64,000 nucleotides of DNA from contig CM024188.1 of the NCBI GenBank assembly GCA_013433145.1, forward strand, positions 1,426,001-1,490,000. Reading direction: 5' to 3'. A program made the position numbers and the translations under genes. This document shows, piece by piece, positions 1 to 15,000 of this stretch; the stretch's first letter is position 1, and the number at the start of each line of letters is the position of its first letter. The stretch comes from Ascaris suum (Eukaryota > Nematoda > Chromadorea > Rhabditida > Ascarididae). The notes beneath the pieces are model-generated. The model was given only the letters and a program-made list of their open reading frames with translations. It did no database searches and was not told the DNA's origin.

Positions 1-37
1 GTCCCCCGCGCTGGCAACGCGTTGAAACTGATCCAGC
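1..37 (-). CDS. Myosin exon 43, cut by the window edge
   Basis: The acceptor ATCTTCTCAG is strong. In the phase left by exon 42 it reads [12 protein letters not shown] and continues out of the window. The GC content is high, as in the other exons. Confidence 0.4.
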
Positions 38-3000
38 CTGAGAAGATATAGGACTGACCGACACAAGTACGTCTGTGTCGGTCACCGATGAAACAGGTAT
101 GCCCGACGACACAGCGGTAAATTATTAAGTCCAGATGCGGTCTTGCAAAACTACTGCTTCAAGCAACAAGGACTACAACACTTCTTGGGAGATCGAGATA
201 AGTTGAAATTAAGAAGGGATGGTAAAGTTGGATGTGAAGAAAACTACCGACGAAGAGAACTAAACAAAAAGAAATACCAGCGGAAAATTTATAAAACAGG
301 CAAATGTTAAAATAAGGTACAACAGAAATTTTTTGGAGTTTGAATTTCAAAGATCAGAACCTGAGCGCTGTCCATAAGGAGACTCATAACGAACGACATT
401 TGCACTGCTACTATAATAGGGATTTTCATTGCGATAACCTCTAGTATTCAATGCCACTGGCGGGTGACGCTTTCTTGCTGCATCTTGTTGGATCTGCAAA
501 AATATCAAAAACTGTGTCAAGCTTGGTCATTGATTATGAATTCAACTGCACAAGTGCCGTGGAAAGATATTTCCCTATGAGCAGAATTAAGATACAACTT
601 CCCAGAACATTTCCAGTTTGAAGCCGTCCGATTACTGTCAAATCCATGACAAGCCTTGGAATTTATGTACCATAACTGATACTCGTGCATCAATTCGTTT
701 AGAAACATAGCCGCCTACTGGCTAACAATAAAAATAACAGCATGTCTCGAAATCAATAAAAATATCAATGAATCATAGCAACTCTCTATGGCTCTTATAA
801 ACGGTGATCCCTCCACCATCGTAGATAACCCGAGTTTACACCAACGCTCTTCGCGTGATACTACAAACTCATTGCACAATATCGATGCCCTTATGCACTA
901 TATCTCACATAGGCACTATTTCGTTACAGTGCAGGCTTGAGGCCATTTGGCAAACTCGTCGAAATCACAAGTAAAACGTTGATCGGCTGGATAATAACGA
1001 GCTTATAAAGATAATCTACCTGCTTTATCGAAGAACTGATCTTTCTTGGCACTTCCGGACTGCGTAATCCTTCATTAGTTTCTGGATGAGTTGGCCCAAC
1101 ATATCTAGAAAACCTTTAGCAATGAGTTTAGCCAAGATTGACGGCTAACTAAAAAAAATTAGCGTCTGACGACGACTGACTACGATAGAGAATACATGAG
1201 GTTAACACTACTTTTGTTTATGATTAGCCAATCAGTCACAGGCTAAATAGGTTGAAAACACGCTGTAAACAGCAATCGTTAGGCATGGACGTTAAACACA
1301 CCACTGAACGGAAGAGTGAATAAGATGCACACCTTGCTTTAATAGACGTTGGATTCAGCTGGCCGACACGTGAATTTTCATCAAGATTCGTCGGCGACTG
1401 TGCCGACTCCGGAAGTGGTGACGAACGCTAAATACATTTAAACTTCTTAGTACGCCCAACTTTTCGGCAACGTCAACATTCTTATCCAAATGCGTCCGTT
1501 ATTTTTATGCTCTCTCGACAATTGCGCCGCTTATCGACGAGAATTACCAGCAGTGAAAAAAGAATTAGTTCCATCTTAGAATAAAATTCCCTTCACCGTT
1601 TGAAACGATGAGGGAATTTCGAGCACGAAAATTAAATCTTTAAGATATTTCTTCAACGAATGATAGTGGTTATTGTCAGCAAATGCTCGTATGGGTTAAA
1701 CTTAGTGCTTCAACTGATCGCTTTCAAAATGCACATTACCAATTCTTTTTTTTTTTCAAGCCCCTCTCATCATTTGAAGCGCACAAAACTTTTCTGTCTA
1801 TTTTTTTTCGTAGCGAGCAATAAAATACTCAGCAGTATGGAAATAATAAAAGTTGGTTGCAACGATAGGCAATAATTATATTTTTATGAAAATTTCAACG
1901 CTTTATTTAAGCCGTGAATAGATACTTACTGGAATTAATACTTAGCACTGGACAAACGATAGCCATCATTCTTATATAGTGGTGCTAACCGTCCAAAAAC
2001 TTCAAGAAATTACCCCAATTTCTGAGCGTACATAATGCTTTTCGTTGTGAAAACTGGCAAAAATCGTCCTATCACTTCCCGGAGCAGGCAAATTTTAGCC
2101 GTTTGAAAAAAAGGATCTGAAAGAACTGTGCACTTTGAACTATGAGAACAGATCTTTTTCCAAAAGAAAAGAAACGGTAAAATGCACTTTGAAAGTGTTC
2201 TAAACTACTCGAAGAAACAGTGGGACGAATGCGGTGCTTATGTTATTTGTGTACGTAGGACATGATGGTGCATCGACTGCTGGTGAGACATCCCAATGTA
2301 GCAAACAATGCTTACGATTATCATCGTTGTTGATGGTCTCGACGGATCACCAATCTGCTATAAAAAACATACAAAGATTACCGTGGAAGGAATGGAAAAA
2401 AACTTTGATAGAAGGCCCAATTTAAATGACGAATTACTTCGATGAAGTGAAGGGGCTAGAGGGTGGGAAAGGCAGCACCATCTTATAACTGATTTACTAC
2501 AGATAACCTTTAAATATTAAATCTTGCAGGTAAACCCACTCACAGTAGAAAAATAAGCAAAATATCGTCGCAGTTTCAATTTTTAGGATTTTTATAGCAG
2601 ATCATATTTCCAGTGCAACTTTGAAAGGCAAAACGGCAAGGAAACAACATGACAAGAGAACTAATCAAATGATACGAAATGACTGGAGTAACACCAAAAT
2701 CTATAGTTGCAATATATATGATCCTAGCTAGTTGTTGTCCATTGGCATAGGTATAGAAAAACAAAAACAGCTAGCGTATAGCATGAGAGCTCATCTATGC
2801 GATTCATTTAAGCACTCGAAGAGCTAAATTCCATTGAAAAGGGATAATGAAAGGGAAAGACGGTGATTATATAAGACAACATCATAAAAATAAAGTAGGC
2901 AATAATGTTACTGCGAACGCTATCAAAATAACGATCAACTGCAGAATTGCATATTCATAAGATTCTTTCTGTCAGCGAGAAACTATTGTTGGAATGGCGA

Positions 3001-6000
3001 ATGCCTGCAAACAAGAAAAAAAAAAGAGGCGAATCTAACATCTCTGATGTTTCGAGGAGCTGGTACAGGACTGTACACCATTGGCGTTGGCGAAAGAGTG
3101 CGATCGTTGCCCTGTGGGAGTTCGTCGCTACGTTCGGCTCTGCAATCACTTTACTTTGAAGAAGAGCAGGTGTAACTCATAAATGATAACAAACGTTTTA
3201 TCTTAATAGTAGAAAGTGCAAAATAAATGAATGCAAGAAACAGCAGACGTGGAAAAAAATGGGGAAAAATAGCCATCGATAAACAAACGAAAATATGAAA
3301 AACATAAGAATACCCATACGCGCAAATCGGCGCAAACAATACAACCATTAAAGAAATAAAATTTTTAAAAAGCTAAGTGAACAGTTGCAATACTCCCTGA
3401 TAGCAAAACTAACCTTCGTTGTTTAAAGGCGACTAGCGATAAGAAAAGATATGGATCTTTTAAGCTATACATGAAAATTAAAGAGATGGTCTTTCTTTAC
3501 GGAGATCATATAGTTGTCTTGCCTGACCAACATTGAACAAATGAAGAATGAATATAATTTGAAGCTGGAAAGTTTGTCAAATAGCTTGCTAAATGACATA
3601 TAGGTGGAGTGATTCTTCCACCAAAATGGTTCCGATATGTCAAGTCTCAACTATGTGGCCATTAAATGATGTAAAAACGAAGAAAAATAATGCAGACGTT
3701 ACAGACGTTTTGTGTTGTATTTCATGCATATTTCGCTTGAATGGCTATATAAATTGTTTTTTTTTTTTCTTCGGACCACTCTAAAGCTTCAACGATGCTT
3801 TATGCAACAACTGTGAAACTTGCTCGCCAGAACGATCCCTAATCACTCTTAGAAATGGGTGATACTACGACAGAATAGCAAAAAAAAAAAAACGCCTAAA
3901 ATTACGATTATTATTGCAATGAAATATAAGCGACTAAGAAAACCTCTTCATGGATATCTAGAAAGTGAAAGCATTTCTTGCGTCCAGAAACAATAGCCGA
4001 TGTCTTCCATTCCCATTATTGCACAGCACTTTTATTGTAAATTATGACAACATTTCTAATATATGTGTTACCGGTGTCAATAAATGCAGTAATCACGACT
4101 TGCAAGCACAATGAAGTAAATTCAATAAATTCTCGAAATATCATAAGAGTGCAACTGAGTCGTTTCGATCTACTATACTGATGGTCTAATGTAATGATTT
4201 GCCTACCCAAACGATTGTTTAGAAAAGATTTCCTCTTTTCTTACATTCCAAATTCATATATATATATTTTTTTTGGTGACTTCGACGTGTTGAAATAACT
4301 AAATATATCAGCAAGATTTTCTCTACTTTTTAAAAAACATTAATAACAACTTTTGCGATTTCCTTTAAATGGCATAGATATATAAGATGGAAAAATTATC
4401 ATAAGAGAAAATGACTGCAACGAAATACATAAATGGTAATGGATGACATCGATCGTTGGTTCTGAACGCAAGAAATGCTTTCACTTTTTGGATATCCATT
4501 AAAAGGTGCGAATAACTAAACGACTTGTAAGAGTAATTGCGAAAGTGTTCCATGGCGGAAATAACGGCGCAACTATTTGATGCTGGAATGTTTTCGTGCT
4601 TATGAATCGTTTGCACTCGCTGCTCCAGCTATATTTTGTGTAGTGCCCCTTATTAGTAATTAATAATCTGGTCACTTTGCTTAGTGGCTAATCTCTTTAA
4701 CCTGATCATCAATACTACCGCATAGTCCATCTCCTTCAATAAGTGACTGCCACCTGATCTTCCGTAATCTATGCAATACTTTTTATGCTCGCTTACTGTA
4801 CTCCCCCCCCCTATGCCCCCCTCCCCTTATACCGCATTTTCTCCTCCCTTTTTCCATTATTTCATGCAAGTAAAATTTCTAAATAAAACTGTAATAATTA
4901 GTCATAGTATATGAAACACCCAGCATGAAACATATGAGGGTAAATGTGCAAACACCTAAGATTTTATGACAATAACGACTGTCATAACGCCCCTAATAAA
5001 ACGTGGCATTTTGATAAGCACATGAAGGTACTATTTTTTTTTGCGGTTTGTTTCGTTACAACACTTAACCAGCATTATGCAAAAGCTTCTGATCGTAAAC
5101 TAAATTAGTGGGACGTAGTGCAAGACTGATAAAAGCTTATCGAACAATTCGGTAACTTCTATGTTGTACAGAATACAAATAAACTTTTACAACTAAGAGA
5201 TTGTAGTAATTCGAACCTGGAAATATTTGCCTTATTTCCACTCTACTTTATACAGGTGACCGTCTAGCTTCAGTTGCTGATAAACCGATGAAAGCAACTT
5301 AGGTGTTGCGCAGATCTGCTCATGCAGCATGCGGAACACTTGAATAAAAATATGATTTATTCCTCGATAGGATCGAAGGTTTCGCTCAGCTTATAGCTTT
5401 AATTTTCGATAAGATCCGCTGCGGAATATGGAGGGGGAAATGAAATGAAAAAGAAGAAGGGACAGTGAACACACGGTGAGAAACGTTTGATGTTTACGAG
5501 AAACAGTTTCTAGAATACAGGTTTCTGCTTATCTCCTATGAAAATACCGCTCCTTGCCATTAAAACGTTCCAGGTTGTCCATACGATTGTGAATTCTACG
5601 GCTCAATATATACCTGTTGTAGAATACTCCTTACAGCCGATGAAAATTTGCAGTGTTCATATTCATCCGTTTTCAGCAATCATCTAGGCTCTCAATTTTC
5701 AACTTCTGGCTTCGGAAAGCGTTGGTTAGGAACCGAATAGCGGAAAATTTATCGAAATTTGAAAGGAATTATTAGTGGATCGAATGCCGTTACATAACTT
5801 ATAGACTTATGTATAATTATAAAAAGTTCACGTCACAAATTCTATTCAATAGTAGTTCGATAAGATTCGCTATAAAAACTGCTGAAGGCAAGCGAAAGAC
5901 AAGAGGGTTTTAAAAGTGTGCTGGTCATCGAAATGCATGATATGATTTTAATAATATTTTCCAACGTTTTCGGTTTATCACTTAAGAGGCGAATGTTTAC

Positions 6001-9000
6001 AAAGAAGTATGCGAGAGAGCTAGAAGGTTTGTTCAAACAAAGTTAAAGCCGAACTTCAAGAAGAGGACAAATGAAAAGCGAACAAAACGCAGGCATTAGA
6101 ATATGAGAGAAAATTTGCAGTGCAATTGTCACCTTGATAACAAAGAGCTATGCTAGCGGCCGACGAGAAAACTCACGCGTGACGCCATTATCGCATGAAT
6201 ACTAAAAAATAATAAGTGGAAAAATATGTCATAGCAGCTGATAGAATGTGCGCTCATGCAGTCGGGCTCATTAAGTCAACTATCATCCCGAAATGCTAAG
6301 AGGTCATAAATAGGACGCTCATAATTTAAATAAACCGATTTGTCGCTCCAATCATTTTTGAAAATTTTGTTTTGCAATCTGACTGCTTTAAAAGTGGCCC
6401 GACTAGTCGCAAAATCAATGCAAATTTCTTAGGCATATTTAAGTATGCATAACTTCTCCAAACGTTGACAAATAGAGTTGAAAATTGCTACAGCACTTGT
6501 TCTATTGTTTAATTTTTTGGAACTCGTTAAAGTCAAATCAAGTTTGAAATCAATTAAAAAATAAGGAAGTTATATAGCCGAGAGACAAACACAGACATGG
6601 GCAAACGCGCATACACATCACATTGCTATAATACCCTCCACAAATGCACGTACTATGAAGTGCAGAAAAAAAGAAACACCGAGTATCATAGAAAGTCTAA
6701 GTGGCATACCGAAGGACAAGATCATGGAGATTTACTTTGCAGTAACCTTGCTCACTTTTAAACGCAAACGAGCGATTGCCATCATTCTGCAGTGGGAATT
6801 CAAAGCATCAATGGAAAGTCTTTAAAATAAGATGAAATGAAGAAAAAAAAAATGAAGTAAGGCAAATGTGGAGCGTAGCCATTACATAGATCAGATAAAA
6901 ATAGAAGAGCAAAGAGGCATCTTGAAAGAGGTAGTATAATACGCGTTTTTATTTTCTATTCCACTGATCAACGAACTGTACAAATCATAATCAAAAATAT
7001 GATATACATAATTATGGCTTTATAGTTGCCTGTGCAAATTTTCTGTGGCCGATGCAATGTGAAATGTAGATCCGATCTATGTAAGGCGCATAAAAATATT
7101 TCAATGCCTTTAAATATCTCTAATTTATCTCAAAGTTGGAGGAATAATATCATACTACGGTGAGCATGATACCTACCAATTTTCGTCACTCTAGATTAAG
7201 CGGCTCTCCAATTGCAATTAAATGATAGAAATCTCCTTCTTTGCTCATTTATTTCGATATTTAAAGAAAAGCAATGGCAGTTTCAAAGTAATAAAAGACT
7301 TCTTCGATATTTACTGTTGCAGTGAAACGGAATCCGTAAGGGAAATTAACAGCACACATGAATCAACAGGGGAACAAAATTAGCATTGATGCTATTGCAT
7401 CGATACGATTGTCATTTCGAGGAAGGAGAGGAGAAGCAGGAGAAGAGGGAAGAAGAGGGATGAAGTTGTTTTGAAGAAATTTGAAGGAAAATTTGGAGAA
7501 AAAATTGCACAGGCAGAGGAGATCACTTATTACACACTTTTGCAATTTCATTTTGGAAAATTCAACGAAGTTCTTCGAACTAAAAATTTTCTTTCGAATC
7601 AAACTTAAAATTCCAGCCTCATCCCAATCCTTGCCTCCCCCTCCTCCGCACTCATTCCATAAGACAATCTGTGGAGTGACATGTTCTCAATTAAAAGGAT
7701 GTTTAAACCGAACATCGTAAGTTGACAACATGCGTTAGTTTAAGCAGAAGTGTGTGGACACTTCTGAGTGGTATGCTTTAAAAATTAAGTCCTACCTGAA
7801 CGGCACAGGTGAAAGGCAAGGTAACGCACTCGGAGTAGGTGAGATACACATCATCTGCAACACATATAAACATCAACTTTATGAAAACGATTTTAGAATG
7901 AAAGATTGTAAGTGAAATAGCAGTCATAATTTGACTGGAAATAGAACAGTCAATTAGGGGATTGTTCTAAATAAATACTTACAACATTGCTCGGTATTAT
8001 TGAAGGGACGACCATAGGAACAGGTTGAATGGCCGAAGATGCGGAAGTCATCTGAGAGACAGAACGTCCATCTTGTGTAGTTTCGCATGCGAATCCTTGC
8101 TGTTGCATAAACATTCGTCCTGTAAATGGCCAACTTTCCAACGTGAGAAGAAAAATGCAGTCATATGCGACAAGAAATTGGAAAACTTGAAAGATCTATT
8201 TCAATTTCTTCTTCATATTTAAGGCCAGTAGACCAAGACTATGAAAGAGAGAATTCAACAACAACTATCATAGATTTATCAATGAGAAATTATTATTAAA
8301 ATCTTTACACGGAAACCAACCATCAACAGGCATCATCATCATTACCGGCTGCGCTGCATAGTTGACGAATCCAGGTTGCATATACTGACCCTGAAAGCAC
8401 TATTTGGGTAATTTAAGTCACTAGTTTTAAGTAAGACACCACTAAGAGGATCTATCTAGCTCAAACTTCTTGAATTGAAAAAAATTTGACTTGTACAGTA
8501 CGCTGAAAACTTTCCAACGAAAATGTACTTATAGTTCGCTATAAGTTATCTTAAAACTTCGTAACCTTATCCTATTATACTACATCAACTAAAATTTAGC
8601 TAGTAACCTCTGTTGGGTAATTGGTAATTAACTCTAAAATTTCACACAGGTGGATGGTAATGTGGCAAAACGACAAGTAAGCCATTATCCTGAATGCCGC
8701 CTGTAGCTCAACCAAATTAATCTTGATATTTCTTGCATGGGAAACATGATCGGCTCGTTTATCGCACTGCTTTTTTTTACGCATGGGAAAACATTTGCAA
8801 TGCAAAAGTGATGAAAACCACTCCGGCAGATCTCCATTCAAAATTTCATTCCCTCATCTCATTTGCATCTCTTGCGAAATCGTTTCAAATTTTGAGAGAG
8901 AATATAGGAAGAAGTTTTGCTTTTATGAGTCCAATTAATAAAATGTCAATGCCAAAACACGTTTAATAAGAGAATATAAGAGAACTGGTAGCGTTAGAAT

Positions 9001-12000
9001 ATCTGAAGAAGTTCCCGACAACTTGCCTCCATTGGACAGCAAAAAAAGGTGACAGCAATTGAAGGGGGATAGCTAAGAAAATGGAAAACGTACAGTATAC
9101 ACATAAAACGGTCTACCTAGGCGACTACCGTAACGAATATAATTAAGCGAACCACAATTGGCTGAGCGTTCTGTGCGACCTCATTATCGACGATGCACAT
9201 TTCTTCTTCGGAGGCGGTCAATGGACCATTCGCACCTCCTTTGATGCTTGCCGCGATTATCGAGGTGTTCCCTCTGCGTTCATCGCTTCTGTCCAACTCG
9301 TGTGGTGGTAGAACCTAAACAAAAAGCAGTTCATAAAAGAATTTCTACACCCTCAATAATTGCATAGAATCATGGACGCGAACGATCTGAAGTAATCGAG
9401 AAGGAAACCTAATTCAAGTCAATCTGAGTTGCTTATTGAAACCACATTGCTTCTCACGATATTCGGATAATATTTTTGATTGACTCAATTTTTTCGTAAA
9501 TTGCACTGATTGGTATCAGTTTTCTCTTTTCTGAAATTATGGATGAACTTTATAGATGCCCTAACGTTGAATTCAAATTCGAAAGTAAAGTTGCTCTAAA
9601 AGATGATTTCTACGGAACAGACAAATTAATAATTATCACTAATGTAAATATATTGAAACGAATGAAAAGAAAACTTCTCCGATTAAAAATGTTTAGTTTT
9701 GCGAGTTATGGCACTACTACCTTTCTCTGCGACGCATGCAATACAAGTTCATCTTCCTCCAGCTCTCCCTCTTCTCTCTTTCTAATTTCCAGTTCCCTTC
9801 AGCACCGTTCAAGAAAAGAGGGATCTAATTAAACTAGCATCCTCCAACTTCGATATATTCGTGAAGGTCATGAAGACAGAAGCTGACGAATCCGCCTATC
9901 TGTGGCCGATTTCCACACATCGGCGACGGCAATATAAATGATGGATTTTTGTCGGTCCTCAGATCTGACAGGTTTTTGAAGACCGTGACTTCAAATCAAG
10001 ATCAAATTGAACGATGTTCAAAAAAGGGCAAAATATGTTTGTGTTAATCTATGCAGCAACTTCCTTGAGAGCGCAAAATTAGATAAAGGCTATAGACTCT
10101 GTGTAGATCATAGACGAGTTACATTTCTCCTATCAGGATAGTAGTGCAATAATATGTCATTCAAGTCATAATTCCTCCACAATTCTTTGGATCATTATTT
10201 TCAGAAAACGTGACAGCTATTTCGAAGGAGTACGAAGTAAAGGTATGTAAAAAATGGACAAGAGATAAAATTGTAAATAGCATCAAAAATTTCTTGTCCG
10301 TTACTGTTGAACGTTCGTGAAAAGTCAACTAAACAATGCAACGCAAAAGAGAATAAAATAAGAGGCAAAAGAGAACAAAATAGACCTCGTAATATATTGC
10401 GGGCGGCTCCTTTCTTTAAAATCTATTTTCCAATGGAATATTAAAATTTCATGACATTGGAATATTCGCTCAAGTTTATTATCCATAAATAATTGGTGAA
10501 TGCATCAATATTTGCTAGTGTCTTGAAAATTTCAAACATTTGTCTCTAGAAAATGATGAACGAGAGAAGAATTTTGATCTCATATTCTAACGCATCATAT
10601 TGAAAGTTCGGAAAAAAAAATTTTTTTCAACTTCGCTAAAGATGAAAAAAAATTTCCTTGTCGATTATTATTATAATTATGTCGCTCTGGCTAGGACGTT
10701 CATATTTCATTGCAGTAAATAAAAAGGAAATATCCCTTCTTCATTTTTTTTTTTCATTTGATGATTCTATACGCTATAAAGCGATTTTTTGGAAGCGGAT
10801 TGCTGAACATATTTAGCGATGTGTATAACCTTTTCTTCCCTAACGGTTGCTATTAAGCAATATTTCTTCACTTGTGTATGCAAAATTCTTAAAAATCTTC
10901 CAACTTTCAAGGAAACAATTCTCACCTGTTCAAAAACGGCATCCAAGAACTTGTCGACATCGCTATTCTTAGAAGGTATTTGCATACGACGAATGCGAGA
11001 TGAGACAGACATAGTCGAATAGTCGCTTGCAAGATGACGTGGCTCTTCTAAATCAAAATAAGTCACCTCGTTTATATGCACAGACAATCGAAATGTTTGG
11101 TGCAATTAGCAGGACTATAATACATTGATACTACCTCGTTTCAATCATCTCCCATCAGCCTAACACCTGAAGTTGTATACCTTCATTCTCTCCTTACCTG
11201 AATTCTTGAATAAAGATAGATGACATTCGAAACGATCCAAAAACAAACCTCGAGTGCTTTCGAATTGAGCGAATTTCGGCTAACGTCTACTCATTACCTT
11301 CTTTTATCAATGAAGCAGATGAGATACAAACCCTGTATGTTGGGAAGACTGGTCGGAGTTCGACTCGATATCCGTCCGTAATAACCTTCGAACCGCGGTT
11401 CATTGTGCATCTCAGCATGTTGTTCGGGGTGCTAAAATTGCCACATTCCTGATCTTCATACCAAAAATTCCTTACATTCAGAATGACTCGAACACAGCAA
11501 ATGAAAACAATACATAAGACTATTCTCATTTGTTATATACAGCTGTATATATCGATGACGTTAATCGTTAATCATGACCACCAAGATTATGCGTTTCTGG
11601 ATATGAGTCAACATGATTAACCTATGTTCCTTGTGCCACCAACTATTCTAATATACATCCAGCAGTATCCTAACATTAGCTACTATATTTCGGTTGTTAG
11701 AAGCTCAATCAAAAATGTTCTCTCTTTACCGCAAGATGAAAACTGCGCTGCCACAATGCTTGTTTTATGGTCGAAAAATTGCGTAAAATGAGCAAATTTC
11801 AATTGGGAGGTTTTGAAATACAGCAGTTCACAATTGAATTTAGTAAATAATACCATGGAATGGTGCTTGAAACACGTAAAGTTTCGCCATGGGAACTAAA
11901 ATTTTGCAGCCATAAAACTACAAGACAGCGATCATTTGAAACTACTTAGGTCCTAATAAACAAGGCTAGGCTATCTAACGTTGTTACTAACTTCAGCTTA

Positions 12001-15000
12001 CAAAACTATAAACCTTTTAGTAATTAAAGGAAACAGCATATGACCCTGATGTGTCGAAACAACTTTCATTTCAAGGCATAAAGCCTTCACTAAATTCCTA
12101 CCCTTGCTCGTGAAAAAAAAGTATAAAAGGGGATTCGGCAATGAATCGGAAAAAGGTCGAACATTATCTCCGTAGATACCCTCTTCGTTCATCACAACGG
12201 ACGTATTCATTCGTTCTGATGTCGCTGAAACTACGCGATGATGACAGGTTGCAGAAAACAGAATGAAAAATAAAAATGCGAAATGCAGACAGTTGATGTA
12301 ATGAGCTGTTAGTCCTTAGTAATGACGAAAGAAGGAATAGAAGGAAAAGCGCATCAAACGAGTAGCATTAAAACACATACGCTGCAATAGGCTGTTCCCA
12401 TAATATACCGACCGACTGGACAATACTTAAAAAGAAACAAGCCAATGACGCGCCAGTACGTCCGTGATGTGCGAAACTAATGAAAAACTTAGGCGCGTCT
12501 GAAAAGTTCAATGTCAGAACCTTAGGTTCTTAGCCTTGAAGTCGCTGTGTAAAGAACGTCAGCAGCTCCATTCATTTCTAAACTTCAGCGTACACGCTGT
12601 TTTCCTTCATTATTAATTGTTCAGATTATAGAGCGATAGGGCATAAGAAGATAAAGAAATGTAGACGCAGTTACAATACAGTTTAACCATGTGCTACTAT
12701 AATACGTTCTCAAAGCTGTATGCGAACACACATCTTAATAGATGAATATTCGCAACGAACGCATTGATTCAACGAGCAACTTTGCGACTTTTTTTTTTTT
12801 GCAAAAGAACTACAAAAACGAAAATAAAAGTAACTCACATTTTTCACTGCGAGCTCCTTCATGAGGAGTTCGTGCTTCGACGGCTCTTTGCGGTACGAAG
12901 GAAGTGGTTGGTAACATTACAGGCATAAATTGCACTTGAGCTGGCATAACTGGCTGAAAGAAATTGGTGAGGGAAGTGTTGCTCCAATTGAATCAAATAA
13001 AATACACTGATAAAGTTGTCTTTTTTTAGTGCAATAAAAACTCTGAAATCTATTGTCATTGATACATAACATTCATTTTTCTCGATATTCGTCAGCATTT
13101 TGTACTTGCCCATATTTCGTGTATTCATCTACATATATTGGATAAATGTCAGTTTTTGAGTTCCACATCCCTATGTGCAAAGTTATATAAAAAGCGGATT
13201 TATGCCAAAAAAGATTAGCCGCGAAATAAAAACATCAGCCTGTTACCTCGCTATTTGCAGTGACTAGTATGAAAGAGTTCGTGTTTAGGCATTCAGCTTG
13301 GGATGGTCTAAGCTAACTGAAAGCCCGCTCAAATACATTTCATAATACTCTCCAGTTTCAGACGAAGAAAGTGATGGCAGACGTGCGCAATAAAAAAAAA
13401 AGCAATCAAAATAAACCATGGCAAATTGTTGTGGAACATAAGCAAACTGAGGCCTCGGATCGCGGCGCTCAATCTCAGAAAACTGTTGTTGCTGTCGGCG
13501 ATACCTTCTCATTGTCTGTCCATCCGGCGGTGATTGCGGCTGCTCTATTGGGCGGAGCATTGACTGCTAAAACCGCCCATTTAGGAATAAAAAATGAGAT
13601 CATCTGTATCGTCGCTGTCAGGCTAGATGTCAGTATCGTCACATCGGTGATGTGAAAGAAAAAAAAACGAGCCACTTACTGAATTATTCAAAAAATCCTT
13701 TCGGGATCTTTCAAATGGCCTATGCAATCATAAGCTAACTCTGTGGCATAATGTGAAGAAACTTGTCCTGTGTAATGTTCCAAATGACAGACGTCATGCA
13801 TTGGGTGCGAATCTTCATGACACATAACGCTCTTTTACTTGCATGAGAGAAATAAACCACACTGAGGCTCATTTGCGACGTATTTTCAGCTGCGAATTTC
13901 AATGTGAGCAAGCGCAATGATAGTCAGAGCATAATCTGTCTTGATCTCTCCTAAACCAACTCGCGACAGGAGCTACTCTGGCTACAGTGATACATGGACA
14001 GAATCAGATTATATCTTGAAACCAGCTAGGACTTTCAAACGTTGCTGCAGGAAAGATGGAACAAATTGTCGCAAACAAAGGAAGAGTTTGTTAGATAACG
14101 GGTTCATGTTGCGATGTCGGAAAGTAGGAACAATTTGGACGCAGTTGGCAATAACTTGGTGAACGGTAAAACATAAACATAATGCGCTGCTGATTCCGGG
14201 TGCATAAATGTGACATACAGAGAACGCTAAAGTTTGGTCCTCCCATTCCCTTCAAATTCATGTGTTCCTCAAATCAGTTCCCTTGAAACTGATGTCCTAT
14301 CGGAGATTGGAATTCGGGCAACTTGTTCACCGCCCTCTCTCCGGCCTTCCTCACATTCTAAACTAGTCGCTCCACTTTCTGATGAGCTTGACGAGAATTC
14401 GGCAGTGCACGGCAGAAACCCGCCGGCCTGAAATTATAGAAAAATACGAAGAGGAAAATTGTTTGTCATAAGCGGAGATTGTAGGACAAGTGCGGCGACT
14501 CGAAAAACGGCATATGTAGCTGACTTTTTTTATACGTTGATGTTAACGAATGCCCAAGTTTAATAGAGTTGATGTTGTTGAAGAATATTTTCATCAGTCG
14601 ACAAACGAGTTCAATCGAAAATTTAGTGAAAACACATACGTCAAATTCACTACGCATTCGTGTTTCTCTTCTATCAAGCGTTCCTCGTTCGTATATTTCG
14701 TTGTTCCCGATTCGACCGTAAATAGAGGAGCCATTTTGTAGCGTTTCGGAGCCATCACGCATCCTCACCTTACGATCCATCGTGCCTGTAAGTCGGACTC
14801 TCTTTTCTTGAGTTAAAGTCATCTGTTTTGATAAGAACACAATAAAATTTGTGTCTTTTAAGTATTGCCATTGTTAACATCTAACCATTTGCATAGCGAC
14901 GATTCAGTGTACTCGACGACAATCCTTCAGCCGCAAACGATTGATGCAGCGGCAACGGTGGACGATGATCTTCATTGCCGTAGATTGGTTCACTAAAATA

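Noticed and set aside
5200..5290. GGTTCGAAT box resembling a tRNA B box on the minus strand
   Set aside because: No A box and no acceptor or anticodon stems can be drawn around it.
10767..11105. 112-codon open frame on the minus strand
   Set aside because: It is the myosin exon 10926-11047 read through both splice sites; only the exon part is coding.
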